From: Fodinicola acaciae
Lineage (GTDB): Bacteria > Actinomycetota > Actinomycetes > Mycobacteriales > HKI-0501
Length of the DNA stretch: 64,000 bases
Assembly: GCF_010993745.1 (NCBI RefSeq)
Contig: NZ_WOTN01000003.1
Location: forward strand, 992,001 to 1,056,000
Direction: 5' to 3'
The position numbers and the translations under genes are program-made. Below the pieces are notes generated by a model. That model was not told the origin of the DNA. It saw only the letters and a list, made by a program, of their open reading frames with translations, and did no database searches. This document shows positions 17,473 through 27,012 of this stretch, one piece after another. Positions within the stretch are counted from its first letter, which is position 1; each line of letters begins with the position of its first letter.

Positions 17473-19881
17473 GTGACCAACGAGTTGGTCGACGAGGTGC
17501 TCGCCGATCCCGTCGGTGTGGTTGTCCGGTTGGTCGGTGAGGTTGAACCGAGCATGGAGGCAGACCAGGTCAAGGAGATCGTCTGCTCGGTGGCGCGGGC
17601 GCGCGCCGGCCAACGACGCCTCGCCCAGGCGCTACGAGACAACCCAGCGCTGCTGACGACGGGCCGGCCACCGGCGCCGTTCTGCGTCGCCAGGTTGCTG
17701 ACCGCGCTGAACAAGGCTGGCGCACGCACGGTTTCACTTCCCCGGTGCGTTCAATGTGCCCGCGCATGCCGCCGGGTCAGCAGCGTCCGCGGCGGTCAAT
17801 GGTCCTGCTCGCCGTGCTCGAGCAAGTCCGCCGTTTGTGAGGGATGCGGGGAAGAACGCCCGGTCCACAGTCGGGGCCGCAACGGTGAAATGCGGTGCCG
17901 TCGCTGCCGCGACACTGGTGACCCGCTGACCGAGTTGGTCGACCTGGTCACGCGGCTGGATCCGGCGCTCGCCCCGGCGACGGTGTTGGGTGCGTTGAAT
18001 CAGGCGACAACTCGCTCTGCCAGCCAACGACAGCTGGCGTGGGCCGTGGTCGCCCGACCGGATCTGCTGACCGGCGCGGGATGCGAGGCGCCCGCACCAG
18101 CGGTGCTGCGGTTCATCGACGCGCTCGTCGCAGCCGGGTCCACAACCGTTGTCCGGCCGGCCTGTCCACATTGTCGCCAGGTGAAGCCGCTGTTGAATCT
18201 CGTGGGCGGTAAACGGGTCTGCCGCGTCTGCTACGGCCGCCATGTCGCGGTCGCTTGCGCACGGTGCGGCTCCGTTCAGGTGCCTCGCTCCCGTGATCCG
18301 GACGGCGCTCCGTTGTGTTCGAACTGTCTGATCAGTGATCCCGTCAACCACGAGGAATGCCGAGCGTGTCAGCGCCGGAGGCCCGTCTCCGTCCGATTGG
18401 TGGACGGGCCGCGCTGTCGCGGCTGCCATCCAAAGACGATGGCGCAGTGCGCGATCTGTCATCGGACTGGCTCGTGCGATACGTCCCGCGTCACGGGGCA
18501 ACCATGGTGCACCGGGTGCCAGAAGAAATGGGTCACCTGCGGCGGCTGCGGCCAGAACGCCCAACTTCGCGGGAGCACTCTCGACACACCCCTGTGCGCG
18601 CGCTGCGTCAATCCGGACCCCGACTTCTGGGGGCGCTGCCCCACCTGCCGAACCACCTGGCAGTTCAGCAATGCTCCATGCCCGTGGTGTGTCCTGGACA
18701 CGCGAGCCCGAACACTGCTCGGCGATCAGAACGGCGCCATCTCCGCTGGCCTCACCCCGCTCCACGACGCCTTGATGCGCGTGGAGCGGCCGGACACCGC
18801 CATCAACTGGCTGGCGCGCCCGAAAGTCGCCGGACTGCTGACTGCCCTGCAACGCGACCGTCGGCCGCTCAACCACCAGGTGCTCGACGAGTTACCAGCA
18901 AGCAAGACCCTGGCCCACCTGCGCAGCGTTCTGGTCGCCACCGGCGCCCTTCCCGTACGCGACGAACGACTCGTCGACTTGGAGCGCTGGATCGCGGCCA
19001 CCATCCAAGCCCGCAGCGATCCCACCGAACGCCAAATCCTCCACAGCTACGGCATCTGGCACCATCTACGCCGGCTACGCCAGCGCCTCGACGGGACGCA
19101 CACCACCCGTCTACAAGCGCTTAACGTCCGCTGCCACCTCATCGCCGCCATTCACCTTCTGGACTGGCTCACCACCCACGGCCGCGCGCTCACCACCTGC
19201 ACCCAGACAAACCTGGATGACTGGGCAGCTGCCGGTCACAGCCGTCGAGGAGAGACCGCCCACTTCGTACGGTGGGCTGTGGCCCACAAACACGCCCGTG
19301 GCCTGGCCCTCAGCACGATCGGCTGGCACGGCCCCGCTGGACCGCACGACACCGAGAAACGCTGGGACGACGCCCGCCGTCATCTCCACGACGACACCTT
19401 GCACATCGCCGATCGGGTCGCCGGCCTCCTCCTACTGCTCTACCCCCAGCGTGTCTCCACCATCACCCAGCTCACCACCGACAATATCCATGACGACGGC
19501 CAGACCATGACGATGTCCTTCGGCCACGTTCCCCTTCAACTCCCCGAACTTGTCGCAGTCCTTGTCCGCGAACTCGTGGCGACCCGTAAGGGCAGCACTA
19601 TTATCAAAACAACCGACACGGACACAGATTCCTGGCTGTTCCCCGGCAGACGGCCTGGCCAGCCACTCAGCGATCACCGCCTCGGCCAACGCCTCCAACG
19701 CATCGGACTCCACCCCGGCCAGGACCGCTCCACCGCTCTGTTCGCCCTGGCCACCGAGTTGCCCGCCGCAGTCCTGGCCCGCATACTCGGCATCTACATC
19801 AAAGTCGCTGTCGCCTGGCAACACGCCGCCTCCGGCGACTGGACCGCCTACGCCGCCGAGCGCAGCCAACGAACGCCCTGA
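17473..19881 (+). CDS. Large zinc-ribbon tyrosine-recombinase-like protein
   Basis: This 802-residue protein starts at GTG 17473. Residues about 90-410 contain some fifteen CxxC pairs (CVQC, CSPC, CEGC, CRRC, CPHC, CRVC, CARC, CSNC, CRAC, CRGC, CAIC, CTGC, CGGC, CPTC, CPWC), a chain of zinc ribbons. The C-terminal third resembles an integrase catalytic domain: an LLLLYPQRVSTITQL arginine box and a later QDRSTALFALATELPAAVLARILGI stretch in two parts. The usual HxxR histidine is replaced and the nucleophilic tyrosine is not obvious (perhaps the Y in DWTAYAAER), so it may be an architectural partner of the upstream integrase, not an independent recombinase. Confidence 0.75.
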   Translation: MTNELVDEVLADPVGVVVRLVGEVEPSMEADQVKEIVCSVARARAGQRRLAQALRDNPALLTTGRPPAPFCVARLLTALNKAGARTVSLPRCVQCARACRRVSSVRGGQWSCSPCSSKSAVCEGCGEERPVHSRGRNGEMRCRRCRDTGDPLTELVDLVTRLDPALAPATVLGALNQATTRSASQRQLAWAVVARPDLLTGAGCEAPAPAVLRFIDALVAAGSTTVVRPACPHCRQVKPLLNLVGGKRVCRVCYGRHVAVACARCGSVQVPRSRDPDGAPLCSNCLISDPVNHEECRACQRRRPVSVRLVDGPRCRGCHPKTMAQCAICHRTGSCDTSRVTGQPWCTGCQKKWVTCGGCGQNAQLRGSTLDTPLCARCVNPDPDFWGRCPTCRTTWQFSNAPCPWCVLDTRARTLLGDQNGAISAGLTPLHDALMRVERPDTAINWLARPKVAGLLTALQRDRRPLNHQVLDELPASKTLAHLRSVLVATGALPVRDERLVDLERWIAATIQARSDPTERQILHSYGIWHHLRRLRQRLDGTHTTRLQALNVRCHLIAAIHLLDWLTTHGRALTTCTQTNLDDWAAAGHSRRGETAHFVRWAVAHKHARGLALSTIGWHGPAGPHDTEKRWDDARRHLHDDTLHIADRVAGLLLLLYPQRVSTITQLTTDNIHDDGQTMTMSFGHVPLQLPELVAVLVRELVATRKGSTIIKTTDTDTDSWLFPGRRPGQPLSDHRLGQRLQRIGLHPGQDRSTALFALATELPAAVLARILGIYIKVAVAWQHAASGDWTAYAAERSQRTP

Positions 19882-20458
19882 CGTCACGAACGCAGGTCCG
19901 CAATCAGGCCGAAGCATGAAATACGGCGAGCTGCGGGCGGGCCGCCGGCTGCCCAGCTGTACGCAGGGCGATAGCAACGGAAATCACGATGGCAACGGCA
20001 AGTGCGACGGCAACGTTGGGACGCGGCTGGGCGTCAACCGCTGACGTTGCCGAGTCCACTGGATGATCTGCTGCTGAACCTCGTGGGCAAACCGCCGCAG
20101 CAAAGCCTCGCTTGGCCGCACCGCGGACAACCAGTGGGTGTTCCCCCGGCGGACTTCCTGGGCAACCATGCATCCGGAGGCTATGGCCCGTCGACTACGT
20201 CAACTCGGGAGCTCCAGCCGGACGCTCGCAACACCGCCCTAATGGACAACGCCGCCGCCGCTCCCGCCGAGGTTGCCCGCGGTCAGATTGGCATGAATAG
20301 CCGCAGCGGGATGGTCATCCTCACTCGACCTCTCGGGCGATGAGAGGGGAGTTCGTGGCAATCTCTTCATTCGATGTCGTATCCGGGTCGTGTTGTTCGT
20401 GGCTAGGGTGAGCGGTCGCCCGCACGGGGCGCTGCCACGATCACGGGAGATGCCACCA
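19882..20458. other. Intergenic region at the probable element edge
   Basis: I see no convincing gene and no tRNA in this 577-bp stretch. The minus strand shows a possible decayed small protein at 19904-20169, with FAHEVQQQIIQWTRQRQ in one frame and a hydrophobic NVAVALAVAIVISVAIAL in another. A small hairpin CCTCTC-7nt-GAGAGG lies at about 20328-20346. This is where a right attachment site could be, but none can be identified without the other end. Confidence 0.35.
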
Positions 20459-21286
20459 ATGCCGCACTCACCGGCCAAGGTTCACCGCATGTTCGAGCTC
20501 ATCGAGCCGATCGCCACCGTCAGCTTCTCCAAGGTGGTGACCGAGGCGTTTCTGGCTCTTGGGATGCGCAACTATTGGGACGGGTATTTCGCGGGTCGGG
20601 CCGCGCCGCTGGGGTTGGCGCCCGCGGAGGTGGTGCACGCCGTCTTCTACAACTTCGCTGACGGCGAGGTGGCGCGTCACGTCCCCTGGGTTTGGGGGAA
20701 GACCACCCCGGAAGAGGCGATCGCCGTGCGTGAACGGAGCAGCGCCACCGTGCTGCGGCGCGGGATCGGCGTACTCGCCGAGGCTCCTGGCCTGGTGCGG
20801 GTGGCCGACCTGGCCGCCCGGGCGGCGGTCAGCGCGCCGACCGAGGGCCGAGCGCTGTACGCCGCACTCCGGACGCTGGACGTGCCTGCGGAGCCGGTGG
20901 CCAGGCTGTGGCATGCGGCGACCCTGTTGCGTGAGCACCGCGGGGACGGTCACAACGCGGCTTTGCTCGCGCACGGGATCGGCGGCACTGAGGCCCACGT
21001 CCTGATGGCTCTCACCCTTGGAATGAGGGCCGAGAAATTCGACCGGCTCCACCACCTCCCCACGGCGCGGCTGGCCGCCGTCGTCGACGGACTGCGCGAC
21101 CGTGGCTTCGTGGATGCCGTCGGCGGGTTTACCGACGCGGGTCGACAGACCAGGGAGCGGATCGATGCCCTCACTGACGAACTGGCTGCTCCGGCGTATG
21201 ACGAACTCAGCGCGGATGAACTCGACGAGCTGATCGCCGGACTCGAGCTGATCGCCGCCGCACGGTACAAGCGGTCAGACGACTGA
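20459..21286 (+). CDS. SCO6745 family protein
   Basis: This 275-residue protein has the actinobacterial SCO6745-family pattern: VHRMFELIEPIATVSFS, then GMRNYWDGYFAGRAAPLG, VVHAVFYNFADGEVARHVPWVW and a C-terminal winged-helix-like half (FDRLHHLPTARLAAVVDGLRDRG). The biochemical role is unknown. ATG 20459 is chosen because a GGGAG site lies 9 nt upstream; the in-frame ATG at 20450 would overlap that site. It is the first clearly chromosomal-type gene after the recombinase operon. Confidence 0.75.
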   Translation: MPHSPAKVHRMFELIEPIATVSFSKVVTEAFLALGMRNYWDGYFAGRAAPLGLAPAEVVHAVFYNFADGEVARHVPWVWGKTTPEEAIAVRERSSATVLRRGIGVLAEAPGLVRVADLAARAAVSAPTEGRALYAALRTLDVPAEPVARLWHAATLLREHRGDGHNAALLAHGIGGTEAHVLMALTLGMRAEKFDRLHHLPTARLAAVVDGLRDRGFVDAVGGFTDAGRQTRERIDALTDELAAPAYDELSADELDELIAGLELIAAARYKRSDD

Positions 21287-21432
21287 GTGCCACCGTTCCG
21301 TGGAAACCCGCGGGCCGGGAAATCACCAGTCCTGATGACGCCGACGGCAGACTTCCGATGCCACTGTGACATGAGGTGTGCCGACACCAGTGGTGGCCAC
21401 GATGAGACGGCCAATGACCAGGAGCAGACCCA

Positions 21433-21593
21433 TGTGCATTCCAATCCGTAATCTGATCGGCCTCGGCCGGTTTACCGCTACAAGTCAACTGTCGCCGATG
21501 GTGCTCAGTGCATTGGATTCGCAATCCGGTGACTCACCCGACCTTTCCGATTTCACCGTTTTCGGCTTCGTCGTTGACGGAGGCCCGGCATGA
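21433..21593 (+). CDS. Possible 52-residue peptide coupled to the esterase gene
   Basis: ATG 21433 is preceded by CAGGAG at good spacing and the frame ends in TGA overlapping the esterase ATG (ATGA). The peptide reads MCIPIRNLIGLGRF..., with an acidic Ser/Asp-rich middle and a hydrophobic FTVFGFVVDGG end. No signal peptide or known family is visible. It may be a leader peptide that couples translation, or a spurious frame. Confidence 0.35.
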
Positions 21594-23179
21594 GCCGCGT
21601 GACGAGGATTGCCGGCTTGCTCATCGCCATTTGCGGGGCAGCCGGCCTTCAGAGTGCGCAAAGCGCGCAGGCCGCACCGAGTGAGACCGCACTGGGGGAA
21701 GATGCGGTGGTCAGCACCACCAGTGGATTGGTGCGCGGTGCTGTCGAGGACGGTTACCGTACGTTCCGCGGGGTTCCGTTCGCGGCACCGCCGGTCGGCG
21801 CGCTGCGGTGGCAAGAACCGCGGCCGGTGCCGCCCTGGAGTGGTGTCCGTACGGCCACGCAGCCATCACCCCGATGCGCACAGACCGCTTTCGGTGGCGG
21901 AGCCAGTGACCGGGAGGACTGCCTCTATCTCGACGTCACGACGCCTCGGTCGGCCGGTCACCGAACCCCAAAACCAGTCATGGTGTGGCTGCACGGCGGT
22001 GGCAACACCTTCGGCAACGCCAGTGACAACGACCCACATCCTCTTGCCGTCGGCGGTGACGTGGTGGTCGTCTCCGTCAACTACCGGCTCGGTGTGTTCG
22101 GCAATTTCGTCGTGCCGCAGCTCGGCGACGCGCCGAGTTTCGGCCTGGAGGACCAGCAGGCCGCGCTGCGCTGGGTCCGCGCCAACGCGGCCGCTTTCGG
22201 CGGCGATCCGCGAAACGTGACGTTGTTCGGTGAGTCCGGCGGTGCGCTCGATGTGTGCGCACAGTTGACCTCGCCTGGCGCGCGCGGCCTGTTTCAGCGC
22301 GCGATCACCGAAAGCGGCGGCTGTTCGACGAGATGGCCGGTCAACGGCATCATCTTCGGTGACCCGGCCGGCACGCCATGGAACTCGATGACGCGGCAAC
22401 GCGACATCGGCCTGGCGATCGCCGCCAAGGTTGGCTGTACGGATGCGCGCCGGATGCTGGAATGCCTGCGCGGCACCACGACCGCCGCGCTGCTGGCCGC
22501 CGGGCCGACGCCGGTGGCAACGGCCATACCGTACGGAAACCGGACCCTGCCCATGCGGCCGGACCTAGCCCTGCGTGCCGGACGATTCGCTCGTGTCCCG
22601 GTGATGTGGGGAACCAACCACGACGAGTCCTCGCTGGCCGTCTCACTGATCCCGGACGCCGACCTGGTCTACTCGAAAATCCTGGCCGACGAATTCGGCC
22701 CGGATGCCGCCGCAGCCGTGAACCAGCAGTATCCAGCCAAAGACAGCGATCCATACGCCGTACGCGCCAAGGCGCTGACCGCGGTGAACACCGATCGGGT
22801 CTGGTCCTGCCAACAGCTCGCAGACGATCGGCTCCTGACCAAGCACACGACGGTTTTCGCCTTCGAGTTCGCCGACCCCAACGCGCCGTTCCCCGCCCCC
22901 ACCCCGTTTGCGCTCGGTTCCTATCATTCCGCCGAAATCCAGTACCTGATGGATATGGGGGCCGTGCTCACACCTGAACAGCAGGCTCTGTCGCAGCAGA
23001 TGATCGCGTACTGGTCACAATTCGCCGCGACCGGACAACCCAACCGCCCCGGCCTGCCGGCATGGCAGCCGTTCCACACGACGCACGTGCAGGCACTCGC
23101 ACCAGGCTCCGGTCAGACCCGACCGGTGAACCTCGCCGCCGAGCACCACTGCCAGTTCTGGTCAACCATTCACGCATAG
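21590..23179 (+). CDS. Secreted type-B carboxylesterase
   Basis: This 529-residue protein has an N-terminal signal peptide (MSRVTRIAGLLIAICGAAG, cleavage near AQAAP). It has the alpha/beta-hydrolase carboxylesterase order: YRTFRGVPFAAPPVG, EDCLYLDV, PVMVWLHGGG (oxyanion hole), VNYRLGVFG, the nucleophile serine in FGESGGALD (family usual GESAG), WGTNHDESS (acid) and SYHSAEIQYLMD (histidine). It should hydrolyse carboxylic esters outside the cell; the substrate is unknown. Alanine to glycine after the catalytic serine is a mild variant. A strong terminator hairpin follows 25 bp after the stop. Confidence 0.92.
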   Translation: MSRVTRIAGLLIAICGAAGLQSAQSAQAAPSETALGEDAVVSTTSGLVRGAVEDGYRTFRGVPFAAPPVGALRWQEPRPVPPWSGVRTATQPSPRCAQTAFGGGASDREDCLYLDVTTPRSAGHRTPKPVMVWLHGGGNTFGNASDNDPHPLAVGGDVVVVSVNYRLGVFGNFVVPQLGDAPSFGLEDQQAALRWVRANAAAFGGDPRNVTLFGESGGALDVCAQLTSPGARGLFQRAITESGGCSTRWPVNGIIFGDPAGTPWNSMTRQRDIGLAIAAKVGCTDARRMLECLRGTTTAALLAAGPTPVATAIPYGNRTLPMRPDLALRAGRFARVPVMWGTNHDESSLAVSLIPDADLVYSKILADEFGPDAAAAVNQQYPAKDSDPYAVRAKALTAVNTDRVWSCQQLADDRLLTKHTTVFAFEFADPNAPFPAPTPFALGSYHSAEIQYLMDMGAVLTPEQQALSQQMIAYWSQFAATGQPNRPGLPAWQPFHTTHVQALAPGSGQTRPVNLAAEHHCQFWSTIHA

Positions 23180-23203
23180 ACAGCACGCATAGGTATCGGA
23201 AGG

Positions 23204-23243
23204 AGCCGTATCCGGGGCCGCGACCTGCGGCCCGGATACGGCT
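23204..23243 (+). terminator. Strong hairpin terminator after the esterase gene
   Basis: AGCCGTATCCGGGGCCGC pairs with GCGGCCCGGATACGGCT across a GACCT loop: a 17-bp stem with one bulged G. There is no T-run, as usual in high-GC actinobacteria. It separates the esterase from the exporter operon. Confidence 0.85.
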
Positions 23244-23383
23244 GTCCGCCACGGATCTGGGTTCACATTGGCGCCGCAAAGAAGTTCCGGAGGTCGGTGT
23301 CGGATCGGGGCCGAGGTGTTCGTAGTAGGGGTGACAGGGCCGCCTATCAGGTCGTGTCACCGCATCGACGACAGGATCAGATC

Positions 23384-24991
23384 GTGACTACTGCACACAC
23401 CAAGCAGGGAGCAGGACAGCGGGAATGGGTTGGGCTGGCCGTGCTCGCCTTGCCCACGTTCCTTGTCACCATGGATTTTTCCGTCCTGTACCTGGCCGTT
23501 CCGCACCTGACCGCCGATCTGGCGCCCAGCGGTATCCAGCAGCTGTGGATCGTGGACATCTACGGCTTCCTGATCGCCGGCTTCCTGGTCACCATGGGAA
23601 CCATCGGTGACCGGATCGGCCGTAAGAATCTGTTGCTCATCGGAGCGGCCGTGTTCGGCATCGCCTCCGTAACGGCGGCGTTCTCCACCAGCCCGGAAAT
23701 GCTCATCGCCAGCCGTGCACTGCTCGGCGTGTCCGGAGCCGCCGTCATGCCCTCAGTGCTGGCCCTGGTCACCGGCATGTTCACCGACCAGAAGCAGCGC
23801 AGCAGAGCGCTGGCGATCTATCTGACCTGCTTTATGGCCGGACTGACCCTCGGGCCGCTTGTCGGCGGCGTACTGCTCCAGTATTTCTGGTGGGGCTCAG
23901 TGTTCCTGGTGTCCGTGCCAGGGATCGTGTTGCTGCTGGCGGTCGGCCCCTTCCTGCTTCCCGACCAGAAAGCACCGGACACGGGCAAGCTTGACCCACT
24001 CAGCGTCGTGCTCTCGCTCGCGGCGATCCTGCCGTCGGTCTACGGGCTCAAGGAGCTGGCTCGCCACGGCTGGCAGTGGTTTCCCGCAGTGGCACTGCTG
24101 GTCGGCATCGCGGCCGGAGTCGTGTTCGTCCGACGGCAGCGTCACCTGGAACACCCGCTACTGGATCTGCGACTGTTCGGCAATCGCACCTTCAGGTCAG
24201 CGCTGACCCTGATGATCGTGACCAGCGTGGTCGGCACCGGCACCCTGCTGATGGTCACGTCCTACCTGCAGAACGTCACCGCACTCACCCCTCTCGCCGC
24301 CGGCCTGCTTCTGGTCGTCCCCAACGTGCTGATGATCATCGGTAACCTCGGCACGCCACCGCTGACCAACCACGTCCGTCCGGCATACCTGATCACCGGC
24401 GGATTGTTGGTAGCCGCGGCCGGCTATCTGATCTTCACGCTGGCCACGCCGACATCCGGGCCCGCGACAATCGTCATCGCGATGTGTGTGGCCATGCTCG
24501 GCACCGGTCCGCTGGCCGCGCTCTGCAACCAGCTCGCCATGGGCGCCGTGCCGCCAGTCAAGATCGGCTCAGGCGCGGCGATCGTGCAGACGACCAACGA
24601 GTTCGGGCTCGGACTCGGCATCGCCACCCTCGCCACACTCGGCAACGCGGTCTACCGGAGCAACATCAACGATGCGCTCAGCACGGTGCCGGCCGGTGCG
24701 GCGTACGCGGCGCGGGAAAGCATCGACCGCGCGGTCGCAGCGGCCGGTCATATCGCGGCAGAACAGGGCGGCGACCTGTTGGCCGCGGCTCGTGACGCCT
24801 TCACCTCAGGCGTCCACGTCGTCGGCATCGCCAGTGCGATCCTCTATGCCTGCCTGGCCGTACTCGCCCTACGTACGTTCAAACATGTGCCGACCTCAGC
24901 CGATACCGATGACGCCACAGACAACGACAAGCAAATCCACACCCGGTCCGGCGCACCATCATCAGAAAGGCGTTCGCATGCAAAAATCTGA
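23384..24991 (+). CDS. DHA2-type MFS drug exporter (14 helices)
   Basis: This protein of about 535 residues (GTG 23384; the frame is open from 23297) has about 14 hydrophobic segments, as in the EmrB/QacA proton-drug antiporters. Family marks include LPTFLVTMDFSVLYLAVP in helix 1, QLWIVDIYGFLIAGFLV (motif with WxxxxY in helix 2), GDRIGRKNLL (motif A) and a motif C-like GLTLGPLVGGVLL. The C-terminus is polar. It heads an operon with an ACT-domain protein, a DGPF protein and an ECF42 sigma factor, suggesting stress- or drug-responsive export. Its last 14 bases overlap the next gene. Confidence 0.9.
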   Translation: MTTAHTKQGAGQREWVGLAVLALPTFLVTMDFSVLYLAVPHLTADLAPSGIQQLWIVDIYGFLIAGFLVTMGTIGDRIGRKNLLLIGAAVFGIASVTAAFSTSPEMLIASRALLGVSGAAVMPSVLALVTGMFTDQKQRSRALAIYLTCFMAGLTLGPLVGGVLLQYFWWGSVFLVSVPGIVLLLAVGPFLLPDQKAPDTGKLDPLSVVLSLAAILPSVYGLKELARHGWQWFPAVALLVGIAAGVVFVRRQRHLEHPLLDLRLFGNRTFRSALTLMIVTSVVGTGTLLMVTSYLQNVTALTPLAAGLLLVVPNVLMIIGNLGTPPLTNHVRPAYLITGGLLVAAAGYLIFTLATPTSGPATIVIAMCVAMLGTGPLAALCNQLAMGAVPPVKIGSGAAIVQTTNEFGLGLGIATLATLGNAVYRSNINDALSTVPAGAAYAARESIDRAVAAAGHIAAEQGGDLLAAARDAFTSGVHVVGIASAILYACLAVLALRTFKHVPTSADTDDATDNDKQIHTRSGAPSSERRSHAKI

Positions 24992-25397
24992 CAATTCTCG
25001 TCGTCGCCAGCAGACGTTGCGAGTGCTAGACGGCTCTTACGTTCTGGACCGTCCGACAGACGTCACCGACGTTGTTCGGCGCACGGACGTCCTGGCCGTC
25101 GTGTTCGGTCCGGACGGAGCCACCGTGATGCGGCGCAACGACACTGCCGACACTGCCGACACCGCCGATATTGACGACAGCGGTGAAGATCCATGGTCGG
25201 CGCTGTGGAACGGTGACCAGGCGCACGACGTACAAGCGACCGGGATGCTCAGCGCGATCGTGGCGCCGCTTGCGGCCGGCGGCGTACCCGTCTGGGTGGT
25301 GTCGAGCTACGACGGTGACCTCGTCCTCGTGCCGACCGATCGGCTGGATGAGGCTTCCGAGGTGTTGCAGATGGCCGGCCACGAAGTCCGGCGTTGA
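24978..25397 (+). CDS. ACT-domain (ACT_7-like) small protein
   Basis: This 139-residue protein has the ACT_7-type C-terminal signature AAGGVPVWVVSSYDGDLVLVPTDRLDEASEVL at about 103-135, a fold that binds small ligands such as amino acids. The N-terminal half has LRVLDGSYVLDRP, common in this family. An inserted low-complexity run (DTADTADTAD near residues 55-65) is encoded by a tandem 9-bp repeat at 25141-25170. It overlaps the exporter gene by 14 bp. It could be a ligand sensor for the operon (inference). Confidence 0.75.
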   Translation: MQKSDNSRRRQQTLRVLDGSYVLDRPTDVTDVVRRTDVLAVVFGPDGATVMRRNDTADTADTADIDDSGEDPWSALWNGDQAHDVQATGMLSAIVAPLAAGGVPVWVVSSYDGDLVLVPTDRLDEASEVLQMAGHEVRR

Positions 25398-25426
25398 CCA
25401 CCCCAACCATGAGGAGACGACCTGAC

Positions 25427-25771
25427 ATGCAATACCTGTTTTCCGTGATCGACGACCAGACCACCACACCGACCCAGTCCGAACTGGCCGCCACCGGCGC
25501 GTTCAACGCCCGGCTCCAGGCCGACGGCTACTGGGTTTTTGCCGACGGACTCGCCTCACCCCGTACGGCCACCGTCGTCGACAACCGAGGCAGCGAGACC
25601 AACGAGCCGGTGTTCACCGACGGTCCCTTCCTGGAATCCAAAGAATTCCTCGGCGGGCTCTACATCATCCAGGCCCCAGATCTCGACGTGGCGCTCAAGC
25701 TCGCCGCCGAAGCATCCAAGCACTGCAACCGGCGGATCGAGGTTCGGCCGTTCCACAGCGAAGAAGCGTGA
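25427..25771 (+). CDS. YCII/DGPF-domain protein
   Basis: This 114-residue protein has the DGPF signature (FTDGPFLESKEFLGGLYI) and the ferredoxin-like YCII fold. ATG 25427 follows a GAGGAG site. Such proteins are the regular genomic partners of ECF42 sigma factors, and here its stop overlaps the sigma GTG (GTGA). The role is probably in the signalling of that sigma factor, but the mechanism is not known from sequence. Confidence 0.88.
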   Translation: MQYLFSVIDDQTTTPTQSELAATGAFNARLQADGYWVFADGLASPRTATVVDNRGSETNEPVFTDGPFLESKEFLGGLYIIQAPDLDVALKLAAEASKHCNRRIEVRPFHSEEA

Positions 25772-27012
25772 CCGACCCGAAGGAGGCGATCACGCGGGCC
25801 CACCACGCCGAGTGGGCACGGGTGGTCGCCTCGCTGACCAGGCGTTTCGGTGACCTTGACATCGCCGAGGAAGCGACCGCTGAGGCATTCGCCACCGCCG
25901 TGGAGCGGTGGCCGGCCGACGGCGTACCTCCCAACCCCGGCGCCTGGCTGACCACCACCGCCACCCGCAAGGCCATCGACCGCGTCAGACGCGAAAACAA
26001 GCGGGACGACAAGCACAAGGAGGCCCAGCGCATGTACGACGCAGACCCGGCTGAGCCGCCTGATTCGCTGGGTGCCATCGACGACGACCGGCTCCGGCTG
26101 ATCTTCACCTGCTGCCACCCGGCGCTGGCGATGCCGACTCGGATGGCGCTGACGCTGCGCATGGTCGGCGGCCTCACCATGCCCGAGATCGCCCGCGCCT
26201 TCCTGGTGCAGGAGGCTGCCATGGGACAGCGGATCACTCGCGCGAAGGCCAAGATCAAAGCCGCTCGCATCCCCTACCGAGTGCCGTCCGCCGACGACCT
26301 GCCGGCCCGCGTTGCCGGCGTACTCGCCGTCCTGTACCTGGTCTTCAACGAGGGCTACCTGGCCACCGGCCCGCACACCGATCCGGTACGGCACGACCTG
26401 ACCAGCGAGGCCATCCGGCTCACCCGCCTCATCCACGACCTCCTACCCGACGACGGCGAGGTGACCGGACTGCTGGCGATGATGCTGCTCACCGAGGCTC
26501 GCCGCACCGCCCGGCTCTCCAGCAGCGGCGAACTGATCCCCCTCGACCAGCAGGACCGCGCGACCTGGGACCCGACACTCATCGCCGAGGGACATCGGCT
26601 GGTACGCCAACGCCTCGCCGCTGCCGCCGCCGGGCAGGCCCCTGGCCGCTACCAGATCCAAGCCGCGATCAACGCCGTACACACCAGCGCCCGCGACATA
26701 CGCGACACCGACTGGACACAAGTCGTCGCCCTCTACGACCAACTCGCCCGTCTCGACCCGTCACCGATCATCATCCTCAACCGGGCCATCGCCGTCGCCG
26801 AGCTCGACGGACCGCACGTGGCACTCGCTGCCGTCGACCGTCTCCAAGACAGGCTGGCCGGCTACCACGCCTACCACGCCACCCGCGCCGACCTACTACG
26901 CAGAATGGGCCGCAACCAACAGGCCCGCGCAGCCTACGACAAAGCCATCGAACTAGCCGGCAACACCGCCGAAACCACCTACCTCACCCGCCGCCGCGAC
27001 CAGTTGCAGTAG
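25768..27012 (+). CDS. ECF42-type RNA polymerase sigma factor
   Basis: This 414-residue protein has region 2 (about 10-75, with FGDLDIAEEATAEAFATAVERWP and PNPGAWLTTTATRKAIDRVRR) and region 4 (about 125-175, RMALTLRMVGGLTMPEIARAFLV). A long C-terminal extension of about 230 residues has TPR-like helices (AHLRADLLRRMGR-type, seen as ATRADLLRRMGRNQQARAAYDKAIEL). This extension and the adjacent DGPF gene define the ECF42 group, whose members usually lack an anti-sigma factor. It probably controls its own exporter operon. Confidence 0.9.
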   Translation: MTDPKEAITRAHHAEWARVVASLTRRFGDLDIAEEATAEAFATAVERWPADGVPPNPGAWLTTTATRKAIDRVRRENKRDDKHKEAQRMYDADPAEPPDSLGAIDDDRLRLIFTCCHPALAMPTRMALTLRMVGGLTMPEIARAFLVQEAAMGQRITRAKAKIKAARIPYRVPSADDLPARVAGVLAVLYLVFNEGYLATGPHTDPVRHDLTSEAIRLTRLIHDLLPDDGEVTGLLAMMLLTEARRTARLSSSGELIPLDQQDRATWDPTLIAEGHRLVRQRLAAAAAGQAPGRYQIQAAINAVHTSARDIRDTDWTQVVALYDQLARLDPSPIIILNRAIAVAELDGPHVALAAVDRLQDRLAGYHAYHATRADLLRRMGRNQQARAAYDKAIELAGNTAETTYLTRRRDQLQ

